A DNA stretch of 64,000 bases from Lobosporangium transversale (Eukaryota; Mortierellomycota; Mortierellomycetes; Mortierellales; Mortierellaceae), in contig NW_019028998.1 of assembly GCF_002105155.1 (NCBI RefSeq), positions 248,001 through 312,000 of the forward strand, in the 5' to 3' direction. A model generated the notes under the pieces. The model searched no databases. It saw only the letters and a program-made list of their open reading frames with translations, and was not told the DNA's origin. The first letter of the stretch is position 1; each line of letters opens with the position of its first letter. A program made the translations under genes and the position numbers. Shown in pieces: positions 48,044 through 58,776 of the stretch.

Positions 48044-50307
48044 CTACTCTTCGTCGCTTCCAAGAGCTACCCTTCTCTTCTTGAGGCGTCTATGAATGGC
48101 TTGCTCCTCCTCATCCTCCTGAGCATCTTCTTCTGAAGCTTCTCTATGCTCCATAAGCTTGTCCTCGTCTTCTGCATCCAAATCAGTATCACGGTCACGG
48201 TTACGACCGCGTCTATGACGTTCATCACTATGATGACGCTTATGCTGGGGGCTACGACTGCGGCTCCGACTCCGACTTGGGCTGCGACTAGGGCTACGGC
48301 TGTAGCTTCGATTACGTTCGCGGCTACGATCCCGGCCACGATCCCGCTCGCGGTCACGGCTACGGTCGCGATGGCGACGGACGGGACTGCGACTGCGACT
48401 GCGACTGCGACTGCGACTTAGACTTCTGCTTCTGCTTCTACTTCTACTAGGACTACGGCGACGGTGGCGATCTCTACTACGGTCACGACTGCGGTCTCGG
48501 CTCCTGTCTCGTTTACTACGTCTACGTGAGTCATAATCATCTTCCTCATCCATAGAATCATCATCACCGCTCGAATAACGACTCCTTGACTTGTAATTAT
48601 CGGAGCCTGCCTTTTTGATTGACTATTGTAGTGAAACAAAGAAATCAAAAGGATTTTTACTCTTTAGAAAAGAAAAAATACTCATAGGCCAGGTGCATCT
48701 GTACCAACTTGCTGCTTACCATGATCTTCTCACGTCGTGCTTCTTCTTCAGCTTCAAAATCATCGTCATCCGCATCGTCATGTTCACCGTCGCTTTCCTC
48801 AAGCCCACCTACAGGAATTCCGATTGTCTTTACATACCTACTTCTCTCTGCAGCAACCCTACGACGACTGCGAACTTGCTCCAACTCGCGCTGCTCAATC
48901 GCTTCCTTTGCGGCTTTGGGATCGCTCAATGTTGCTACCATAACTGTCTTAACGTTCTTGACATGTTTGCCTGCAATTGCAGCAGTTAGCTTGCGGTGAG
49001 TCAAGGATTGTGTGGACTGTGGCTGGAAAGTCAAGGTATCTGTGAAGACTTGTTGGGTCTGTAGCATGAGTTCTGAAGGATGATGTACAACCAAAAATTG
49101 ATGCTGATTATGAAGGGATTGTGCCGTGACTTGAAACATCTCATCGCCAAGAACCAGGGACATCGATCCATCGGACCAACGAACAAAACGTGCATTAGAT
49201 TCCTTCTCACGCTCTTTGGCTGGAATACTGGGGTCATCCTGCCCGTCCTTAAAGCGCCAGCGAATTGTGTTTTCTACTTTGAGTTTGATTCGCTGTGTGT
49301 TCTCTAATTCATCAGCATTTTTTTCCTGTTCGTCGTCATAAGTGTCTGGGTCGAAAGGCTTAGTATCTACGTTTAGAAAATTTGGCAACCGTGACAAAAA
49401 TATCTACAATATATATTTGTTTAATAAAATATCCAATATCTCAACCCATAGGCTTATAATAACATAAATATACAAGGTTAGATTATAGAAAATCCACGAA
49501 AGGGACTTCAATTACCTTATTATCAGAGCTATAAGGGTATCCAATATCTGGTAGCTGCACTGAAACTCTATTCTCAATCCTGTCCTTGGAATGAGAGCTC
49601 CCATATTCATTGTCATATCCATGCTCTTCATCTAATCTGTCATCACGATGTTCGTATTTTCTCTGTTTGCCTTCTTTTCTTTTTTTCGCCCTCGAGTCTG
49701 CATCATCGTCAGAGATAAAACTTTCGACAGACTCGGACCTATTTTCATTAGGTTTACAATACAAAATGATACTGTGAGTTGTTACTGTCGTTTTAGAACG
49801 TAGCATTTAGAACTGATGTGGGAGACACTGTCGTTGAGTCTTCCATTACCTCCTGCTTGCACCCTTCATCTCTTGCACATCGTCTTCACTCCCACTCTCT
49901 TCGCGTCTTACGCGGCTGTCAGATCGATGGCCTTCCCGGTCTTCGACATCTTCATCTTCATCGTCATCTTCAATCCTCCCCGTAGAGCGTCTGGATTTAC
50001 CGCCTTCATTGTATTGCTGACTTTTGGCTGTATCCTGGCTGGCATCATCTATATCGTCGTCTTCATCATCGCTAAAGCGATTGTTGCGTCTATGGCGACG
50101 TCTACTGTTCGATCCACGGCCCTCGCTTGCTTCCGAATCTGATCCATGTTCTCTGGCATTATGCTGAGCCTGACGCTCTTGGCTATAGCTTTGGCTTTGG
50201 CTGTTTTGCGGGTGATCATTACTATTGTCATCATCATCGTCATCGGAGCCAAAAAGATCTTGCATAGTGTCTTCCTCGGGCATTGGGGTGTGTTCTGAAT
50301 CCGACAT
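48044..50307 (-). CDS. LEO1: PAF1 complex subunit Leo1 with RS-rich C-terminal tail
   Basis: Model: complement(join(48044..48610, 48720..49403, 49516..49738, 49850..50307)), 643 aa, ATG at 50307 (MSDSEHTPMPEEDTMQDLFG). The N-terminus is acidic with DDDDDD, typical of Leo1. The conserved core includes LPDIGYPYS, IFLSRLPNFLNVDTKPFDP, KVENTIRWRFKDG, ESNARFVRWSDGSMSLVLGD, FLVVHHPSELMLQTQQ and RRRVAAERSRYVKT. Leo1 binds with Paf1 on RNA polymerase II and promotes histone modification during elongation. The last exon is odd. After ARREKIM it encodes a long Arg-Ser/Arg-Asp dipeptide domain (for example RSRSRSRSPVRRHRDRSRDR), as in SR splicing factors, before the usual acidic end RVALGSDEE. It is in frame with clean splice sites, so it is not an annotation chimera by sequence alone. 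Confidence 0.92.
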
Positions 50308-50581
50308 CGTGTATAGTGTCAATAGGGTTTATTATTGATAACCTGTACGCTATGTAATTCTTATTTATGGTGTTGGGATCACTCCTGAGCTCTCGAGGTG
50401 TGGTGAACAATTACAAGTGAATGGATGATGGACAACTGGATCGCGCTTCAACCCTGTTTGGGGCTTGGGAGAAGGAGAGAACAGTACAATTTTAGCCCAA
50501 TTACGTCACCCGCCCAAAAGGGAGCACAATCTTGGCCTAAAAACAAAAGGTCAACTCTTTCTGTCTTTTCGCACAATTTAC

Positions 50582-51147
50582 TCACTCTTGAACACCTCTC
50601 GCTATTATTGTATCGATTACATTACTCAGATCTGCTACTGGGTCTTGCATATACTCCAATGTGCACTTTCTTTTTTGCTTATTATATGCTATACGTCCCA
50701 GCTTCTTCCATAGGCCCATAAATTCTTCTTCACACTCTTCAAACGCCTGGGCGGTGGCCTCTTCCCTCTCCTTAGCTCCCATCACATCCAGCTGGCAAGG
50801 TAAATCTAGCAAGGTAAAGCTCTCGAGAAGGGGCCTAAAGTCGGACTCTAAGTGCTTGTTCTAGTGTTCAGTGCGCGAAGCCGTCGTAGACCCTTGACAC
50901 CAAATACATGTACTTGCAAAGGATCTCCTGGCGGACATAGTCGAGGCATGAGCATGCCCTTCTCTACGTTTACAGCAACGGAGTACCCTATCCAAATCCT
51001 TCGAAAGGCTCTACCGCGAACGGAAGGATGATTAGAACCTATCCATATACAATCAAACTTTCGACGTTCTCGATTTTCAACACATGCCTCTCTCTCGACC
51101 AACCTCTCGCATACTATGGCCCTTGCGCCCGCGAAACTCACTGCCAT
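50582..51147 (-). pseudogene. Frameshifted ORF of unknown family
   Basis: Two minus-strand frames overlap near 50845-50865. The upstream one (from 51147) reads VSFAGARAIVCERLVEREAC, WIGSNHPSVRGRAFRRIWIG and CPPGDPLQVHVFGVKGLRRL and then hits TAG. The downstream one begins HLESDFRPLLESFTLLDLP and continues QAFEECEEEFMGLWKKLGRI to a stop at 50582. Codon texture continues smoothly across the shift, so a single-base-scale indel in one ancestral frame is likely. No start region beyond 51147 is convincing. I do not recognise the family; its position among relics suggests a multicopy element gene. Confidence 0.5.
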
Positions 51148-51991
51148 TGCTCTCGCCAGCCTTTCTCAGTCGTACTGTGAAAGCGTTGCAGGCTGTATTC
51201 CATTCTTGAGCTTGAAATACTGAGCCCTGAAGTCCTGATTGATGAGTCCCTGCGATTTGTATATGATGAAATCAATTCGTAAACCGCGCTTCCCTTCCAG
51301 GACTTATGTCTTCAAAGCTTTGAGCCAAGACTCCAGAAGGTTGTTTGCGCCTATGTGCTGGTAGCCTATTAAGTTTATTAGGATGTCGGGAATTCTTCGA
51401 AGGAGCAACTTAATACCGCCGTTTACTGGTGCTTTATCTTACCTCTCTCACGAAATACAGCTCTTTTCCATGTAGTTGAAGGAGGGTTTTATGCTATCAT
51501 TGCTAGAATCATAAAATTGGTCCTCGATACCTCTCCAAGTATCATTAACTTTTTCGTCAGAGCCTACAACGCGTAATTCTTTTATCAAGTCCTTCATATG
51601 CAACCAGTATCGCTTCTAAAGAGTATGAAGTCACATTAAAGTGCTATCGCCAAGGTATCTTGATGGAGCATCAACATGGTATATATATCTTGCCTTGAAC
51701 CCACCCCTCATGCAATCTTCTCATAACTTTTGCACATGGAAGTGGCAGAAGTAAATTGATGCGGAGGAGAATAGCTCCTGAATGACTTCACTCTATATCA
51801 CAGAATAGCCCACCATGAATTTTGAAATCCTGAAGCCGCACTCGGTTTTGAGCCATGATAACCATCTCTTTATGGGGAACCTGCCGTTGAAAATAATACA
51901 ATGGTCTCAGTTTGGTAAACACCATTTTCACATCGTTGTTAGACTATGCCCAAACTTACAATGACTCTGAACTGCAGAGAATATGAGCAGC

Positions 51992-52222
51992 TCAGTCCTT
52001 GACAAGGATCACAAACAGGTAGGCTGAAGAACCGCTATCCCCTTTGCCCTTACCTTCCCTCAGAGGCATAGCAACTCTATGTGTGGAGTCCATGCAGGCT
52101 ATCAAGTTGTTATCTTCTATGCCTTGTTGAAGACAGAAAGGAGGACAGTAAGTAAAGTTAACGCCAGATGGTTCATATCGTGGATCAGAGCGGTCCATAC
52201 CTCCAACAGGAACTTTGTACAC
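51992..52222 (-). pseudogene. MULE-type (Mutator-like) transposase fragment
   Basis: Minus-strand frame reads VNFTYCPPFCLQQGIEDNNL, IACMDSTHRV and SAYLFVILVKD then stop. The hydrophobic-MDSTH pattern followed about 20 residues later by AYLF-LV-D is how the first Asp region of the MULE DDE domain looks (consensus-like iDATH...yLf.l.V.D). Only this block of perhaps 60 residues remains. No flanking zinc finger, later catalytic residues or terminal inverted repeats can be seen. Alternative: chance resemblance in a decayed unknown ORF. Confidence 0.4.
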
Positions 52223-54547
52223 CAGGCATTTAGATATCTTTACAGGTCGTTGACACCAATTTTATTAGCAAACCATTCTTTACCCCTGTTTGCTTGATTT
52301 TCCTTCATCTGTCCCTCAACACTGGCGACAATGCTATTGCCTCTCGTGAATGCCTTTATCTGTTACAACAGACCAGTGTAATAAGTAAAAATTTATTGAA
52401 AAAAACTTCAAGGTCATTTGTTCAGTACATCAGTACGATACACTGCAATAGACCCCTGCACGTGCATCGTCGTAAGTAATAAGGAAGCTTAGAGGAGCAT
52501 TTTTCGTCTCTGCCTCAGCCTGTGAACCATGGGATGTTAGTCATGGTCTAAGTAAAGGCAAAAACATTTAATATATGCTGGGACGATCATTACCGCCTGA
52601 AGAGTCCCTTTCATTTGGCCTTAAATCATTCTTGATATGTTTCCAGTCATGGCCGCTGGAGACCATTGGCTTCATCCAGTTGCGCTCATTAGAGCCCAGA
52701 GGAAGAAAGATGCTATTGGACGCTGTGCTCTAACCAAGGAGATTATTCCTTCGCATCCATCAACTGAGAATAATGCGATGGTTCATGTCTCTTCGATTGG
52801 CTACGAATAATATTACATACATTATGCATCGCCATTACATTGCAATAAAAATACATTTGGCACAATACCAACAACTTGTCCAACAAAGCCCTCACAGAAT
52901 GGACGAATATTTCTTGGGCGTATAAACTCATTGACAGCTATCTAAATAGCCAAGTGGGCGCTCAAAAGAAAGATCGATTGAGTCAGAGAAAGTAATCCTA
53001 TATGTTAAAAAGCGAATGGGTTTGCAGAGAACTGTGGCTGCAAAAAAAGAAAAAATAGAAAGAAAGGCTTTCACATAACCCCAGCATCCGTTGAGAGTAT
53101 TCCAGTGTGTTGCTAGTTTAATATATAGTCGCCATCGTAGTATAGTATCAATGCATATGATTTTGCTATCCTTGGCTTGTTAGATCTGTTGTTTCTTTAC
53201 CTTGTTGCCCTCTTTTAATGAATCTATCTGGATTGGCAATCATTGTTAAGAACCATGGGACTAAGTTTCGCTTTGCTGGACCTGTTGAAAATACTGGAGT
53301 GAGTGGTGGAAAACCCCATGTGTGATTTGAGTGTTGTGGATGTGGATGGCGAAGGAATACGTTGAGAGGATGTGAGTGGTGTGAGAAGAAACCAAGGTAA
53401 GGAAGATGGATTTATATATCTTTTCAAATCCTTGGCGAAGCAGTATATATTCTTATCAATATGCTTATAAAGTCCCAGCCACATCTAACAACAGCCACTG
53501 TGTTAAGGTTAAGGCAAGGTTACTGGTTTTAAAAAAGAGAAACCTCTCCTGATCATCCTTCTTTCACAGGTTGTAAATGAAACAAAACGGTCTTTGTATT
53601 TTCTCAAGATACCAACCCATGAATTTTTGGCAAGCCCATCGTTGTTAGTTGACAGCTCTTTTTAACAGCATGTAACAACTGTTACTCTTCATTAATATAA
53701 AACCCGCGAGCAATCATCCAAAGCGAGGCTGCTTATCATTCACGTCCAATAGGGGTTCTTTTTTTTTTTTTAGACTTCAGTAAACTAGTGGCGTTGTGGT
53801 GTATCGCTGGCGATTATACATACAGCAAACAGGAAGAGGCTCTGCAGAGCTCTTCATGCGGAAATCTTATTAGAGTTGGTTGGTTTTTTCTTATCCGTAT
53901 GTATACAACATAACACAATTGTTTTCGACTGCTGCTGTGAGCGCGCTTTCTTTCCCTAAACGAGCTCAGCCTTGTGTTGTATTGACACAAAAGGATACAG
54001 CTGTAACTGGCTACAAAGAAGTAATACCAGACTTAGAGCCATGAGGGCTCTAATATTCGCATTTTTGGGCAAGAGTCGATGAATGTGAAGTGTTGAAGAA
54101 AAATAAATCGTTTGTCCTAAACGCATTAGGCTCGAATCCAGTCAGAGAGGGAAGTTTGCATCTAAACGCGTGTGAGCCTAGGAGAGAGAGAAAAATTAAA
54201 TCTCGTGGCCGATCCACAACTGACTGGTTTGGTGATGATAGCATATAATATTGTCTCGTCCGCCTACCTTGAGCTATGTAACATTACCTTGCGAAGTCTT
54301 TTCAGTCATGCATCATTTGGAAGTTGGATTGACGAAACTTGTGGAAATGAAAGTAAACTACTCAAGTTCGTCTAAACAGATGAGACCAGTTGCCACTCTA
54401 CCTTCTTGAAGTTTGCTGTCTAAAAGACCTGGCTACTTTTTTTTTTTTTTTTTTTTTTTTTTGGAACTTACTCTCTATTTACCATCTCCCCACCTCTCTA
54501 TGCTTCTATCCAACTAGCAAATTTTACGCCATGGCGATTGTAGGACC

Positions 54548-55204
54548 GTGACCACTTCTATAAGGAGAATGGATACGAGCCAACTTCATTGGTCGCTCGA
54601 GTATTGGTTTTTGTTTGCTCCAAATAAGCAAAGAGTTAAGGCCCAGACTGTTTTCTTCACTACCATTCGCTTTACCTGCGCCTTCCGCCCACTCTACGCA
54701 GCCCGCACGATCCTAGGGCAGAAAATTCCAGGGGTCTCTTCTAAAGCAACCTCCGTCCTTTATCTCGATGGAGAACCCTGCACAGAGAAAGAGGTAATGA
54801 ATGCCAAAAGATAGGCGCTGCACTTGAAGGCTTTGACTCAAGCATCTAGGTTCATTGGGCAGTTCGAAATGAGAGTCAAAGAGAAGCAAGCAGTTCGAAA
54901 GACTCTCTTCAAGAGCACCAGTAAGAAGCTTTTGATGGCATTCCATTGGAGGAGAGCTAACAAGGATACCTTTGACACTTTCATCTGCTTGAAAGGTTGG
55001 ACCGTCGTCAAGTCCTCAACGGAGGCGGATTTGCAGATCACAAAAGGCTGCCAAGAAGACTACGTCGTTGCCACAACAGACAGTGATCTGCTTGCATATA
55101 GCAGAGTTAAGACCATTTGGAGAACAATTTCGAGCTCTAACATCCTTGGGTACGACTTGGATAGTATCATTAAGCATCTCGAAGGCCCAACCAAAGGCAG
55201 GTAA
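54548..55204 (+). pseudogene. Broken XPG/FEN-like (PIN-fold) nuclease ORF, probably from a repeated element
   Basis: One frame from 54548 is interrupted by a TAG at 54812-54814, reopens at once and runs to a stop at 55202-55204. Before the stop it has VLYLDGEPCTEKEVMNAKR. After it come LKALTQASRFIGQFEMRVKE, a helical arch-like segment, then GWTVVKSSTEADLQITKGCQ and YVVATTDSDLLAYSRVKTIW. The E-AD spacing followed by TTDSDLL is the XPG-I acidic cluster of FEN/XPG nucleases. The normal helix-hairpin-helix part after VYDL-like YDLDSIIKHL is missing, and the N-terminal XPG-N Asp is not evident. It is therefore a truncated, stop-containing copy. Confidence 0.6.
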
Positions 55205-56527
55205 TCAAAAGCAGGCAACGGAAAGGCAGTCAGCCAAGGCTACTGCGGCCAATCACCCAAGGCACCAGCAAAGGAAATGTCAAAAAGCATAACCAAAGAA
55301 ATCCAAGCCAACTTAGAAATAGCCAATCATTTTAAATTTTTTTTTATTTATTTTTGGCTACGAGTCTGGCTGTTCTTGAACAAGGCCATGGTTTGGAAAC
55401 GGTAGTATAGTAAACGATTAGTAATAAAAAGTAAGAGAAAAGCTCAAATACAATATATATACCCTTGTTCTTTGCCTGAAGTTCTAGTGGATGGATATCC
55501 GTGACCATTGTGAGCGCAAATGCCACTCGGATGGAAATAGCAAATTAGTAGCAATAATCAAAAATGATCCCAATAGGCAATGCTGTGTCGGCTATTGATA
55601 GCAAGCTGCTCGGTAAACATAACTGGCTATATAGTTATATTCACTCATTCATAGCCTTGAAGAGCAATTCAGTCAATTACATGAGCATCTCAGTGGCGTT
55701 GAACTATCAGTCGGTAGGCTTTGGTCATAGCTGATTTAGGCAAAAGGAGAATAAACTAACCGCCATTTCAACGCGTCTCCTTTATTGACAATAACCAGAC
55801 GTGCCATAGTCAATACAACCCATACTCTAATGACCTTTATCTGCTTTGTTACCCCCTTGGGAGCTGAAGGCCCTTTTCGGTGGAGGGTTAGTAGCAATAG
55901 CTATAGAGGACAGAATGGCAACACTTGATGACTGGCATTGGATGCATGTGCGTGTGTGCGGGCGTGTATGAGGTCATGGGGACCTGACCTAATGGAGTAC
56001 GATATGCCATACCACCCCCACACAGTGGGCTCTGGACAACATTTTGGGAGTATTTTCGATGAAGTAGAAAAAACACCTTCCAAGGGACCAAGAGACTGGC
56101 CCTTGCAGCCTAGGATGTAGCCAGATAAGCTATATAGTCACATAGCAAACAATTACTCAGTAAATAAAAACGAAATGAATAAGAAAATAAAACTACACTT
56201 TGATTCAAACTGCAACGGTGCATTCCAAAGTGCATCTTCCGACAGGTGGAGCTCTGATAGGTGGGCATCCGTTGCACTATGCAAGCCTTATTGGAAAATA
56301 GAGAGTGAAGCGAGTTTATTAAGGGGTGCTTGCCTCTCTGATTCAAGGGTATTTGAGCATGGGACGCGAACTTTATTTGCTTTGCTTTGCCCAAAAAAGC
56401 AACTTCAGCAGCAATGACAATAACAGCTGCGTGACTCCAGGGTTGGAAGAGGTGTTCCTGGACAGCAAATTTTACTTTTCATTCATTGCGTTCCTCAACA
56501 CAACATACATTCACCTTTTCACCTGTC

Positions 56528-58573
56528 ATGTTTCGTGGTGCATCCTTTCTTCTGCTTCTTAATTGGGTCTGCATTGTCTCATGGCTCATCTCTTCCTTCG
56601 ATTCCACCACTGCCACTATTGTCGTTCTGGTAAAAAGAAGCTTTTTTTTTTTTTTTTTTTTAAATTGTATAAGTATCTCGCCACCGTCCTAACTTATTGT
56701 ATTAATCTTGAGTTAGGCAACCAACGATACTTTTGTGGATAGGACAGCTGCATTTGGTCCTAGGATCCCTGATGAGGGTATAGTTCTTAACCTTATCGCC
56801 ATTGAAACCCTTGACCCATCGCAGGGAACAACAGCTTGTCATCCTCTTCCTATTGCACCATCAACTAACGGCTCCTGGGCAGCACTAGTAGAGCGAGGAG
56901 GTGACTGTAGTTTTGTCGACAAGGTACGCAACATGCAAGCCAGTGGAGCCAAGGCAGTGGTCGTTGGTGACAATCAGCGTAGTGGACTCATCACCATGTA
57001 TGCCCGTGGTAAGTGAACGGAGACGGATACCTCCTTTCTCAGTTGGTTTACAGATTAAAGTCAGCCACCCCGTGTGCTTCGTATTAGGAAAACCAAAATA
57101 TCGCATACTTCTTTATACTACCAACTTTTTTCCTTTTGTGTGCGTACTCGGGCACTATACCATTGACATATGCTAATACTCCTTGCATGAGGTTGGATGC
57201 AGCATGGGGAGATATCTTTTTTTTTTTTGTTCCAAATGAAGGATAGCGGAACATTGAGAGGGAGAGACAAAGACCAGTCTTAGTGTTACAAAATGGGCTT
57301 TTCTAGTCCATCCTTATCCTTAAAAGCTTCTTTCACCACCAACACTTCCTTTTCTTCACACTTTTACCCCATCGTCCAAGCATAATGCTCTGAAAAATAA
57401 AATGTTGGTTCTCATTTTCGCTTATCACTCTTACTCACGCGATCATCCTAGCCTTAACAGCTTAATCAAACTACTGTGTTTTCTGACTATTTCTTTTTTT
57501 ATTATTGATTGGTTGTGAATAGAAGACGCGTCTGATATTCTTACTCCGTCTGTGTTTATTGCTCAACACCACTACCGGGAACTACGATATTTTGGGAATC
57601 AATTTGGGAAGGAGTTCCTGATTAAATTAACTCCCGATGACTTAAACTGGTATTGTATCCCTAAACCCCTGAAATATTACTTTCTTGTAGACCATTCATT
57701 ACATTAATCCGGCAGTTCTCTTGCTTTCATTCTTGGGAGAAGGGAGCCACTCTAACCTTTCCCCTACTATCATAATAAGGCCATTACTAGATGTGGTCAT
57801 CTTTATTATTCTCTCTCCTGCATTCGTTGTGCTTTTTCTCTATTTCCTCTGGAGGGTCCGTATTCGACAACAACACATTGCGGACTTGGCCTCATCTGAG
57901 GCCGTTACCAACTTGCCAATCAAGGTTTTTTATACAAGCAAGCTTAAAGAAAACGAGCCTGTGGAATGCGTCATCTGTCTTGAGGAGTTTGAGGATGAGA
58001 CCGAGCTGCGCGTCTTGCCTTGTAAGCATGAGTACCATGTCGTATGTATCGACAGCTGGCTTACAACCCGCAAAAGATTTGTAAGAGACTCATCGACTTG
58101 AATGCTGCGTTGCACTTCATTGAATTTATCCGTAGAAGCGCCTGGGAGAGCTTATATCGAACATTTCTTATCTCTCTATCTAGTGTCCAATATGCAAACG
58201 CGATATCTGTACAGCAACAGAATCGACACCTCTATTGAGATCAATCCACAGCAGATCTTCCAGCAACCGCCACAGTGATTATGAAGTCCCAGAAGGTCCG
58301 TACAGAGCTGCCTTCTCCGCGAATATTCCTTCCCAACCCTCCTCCTCAGATCCAACCGCATCATCCTCAACGTCCTCCTCATCTGTTTCTGGTGCTCGTA
58401 TCGCATCGTCTTGGCCCTTAAGAACCGCAGGTATCGGAAGATCTGGACCAGGAATAGCTGCAGTTGCTTCTGCGGGCTCACGGGCCAGGCCATCGAATGC
58501 CTCCAATTCTGGCGCACCTTCGTCGCATCTAAGAGATCCTTCTAGTGATGATCAAGTCTTCTCTGGGATCTAA
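56528..58573 (+). CDS. PA-TM-RING E3 ubiquitin ligase
   Basis: Model: join(56528..56629, 56717..57008, 57523..57654, 57716..58080, 58184..58573), about 426 aa. [20 protein letters not shown] is a signal peptide. Exons 2-3 encode a protease-associated (PA) domain: [32 protein letters not shown] and [11 protein letters not shown]. Exon 4 carries one membrane helix ([20 protein letters not shown]) and most of a RING-H2: [19 protein letters not shown]...[11 protein letters not shown], finished by CPICKRD in exon 5. The tail is Ser-rich and disordered. This is the RNF13/Tul1-like architecture of endosomal, vacuolar or Golgi ligases that ubiquitinate membrane proteins. The exon 3/4 junction is uncertain: 57654|57716 keeps frame, but the stronger-looking TG|gtattg donor at 57649 does not with the nearest acceptor. 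Intron 2 is 514 nt. Confidence 0.85.
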
Positions 58574-58776
58574 CGCCCATCTTACGAAAACAATGTAACC
58601 GTTGCTGGCCGTAGATTTTATCATCAATCCGCCTCAATAGCCTGTGTATTATGCGTTAAATAAATAAATAAACCAAAGTAAAAAGACATGCCGTATTTAT
58701 TTATTTGATTTTTTTTTTTTTTTTTTTTTAAAAGTACAAGACAGGCGCCAGAAGAAGAACCGGTGCTCTATTTACA
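58574..58776. other. Convergent spacer with paired poly(A) signals
   Basis: 203 bp between facing stops. It contains aaataaataaataaacc (58659-58675) for the RING gene and a T19 tract (about 58710-58728), with tatttatttattt reading as AATAAATA on the minus strand. Confidence 0.5.

Larger units (their letters stand above)
50308..56527. other. 6.2 kb gene-poor region with relics of several mobile or repeated ORFs
   Basis: It lies between the divergent starts of LEO1 (-) and the PA-TM-RING gene (+). Three relics are listed separately: 50582-51147 (-), 51992-52222 (-) and 54548-55204 (+). Another short coding-like stretch on the + strand at 51213-51272 reads ILSPEVLIDESLRFVYDEIN before a stop. 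From 52300 to 54400 and 55300 to 56400 I see no domain, only short broken frames, a T12 run (53759-53770) and a T24 run (54438-54461). Confidence 0.5.

Noticed and set aside
48067-48421. Ala/Thr-rich frames on both strands over the Leo1 tail
   Set aside because: Shadows of the RS-coding repeats in other frames; the Leo1 frame is continuous with conserved exons.
53224-53484. 86-residue minus-strand frame in the relic island
   Set aside because: Starts with a non-ATG codon, has no domain and no splice-consistent partners.
54100-54150. tRNA B-box-like ggctcgaatcc
   Set aside because: Flanking bases cannot form a T-arm or acceptor stem, and no A box is correctly spaced.
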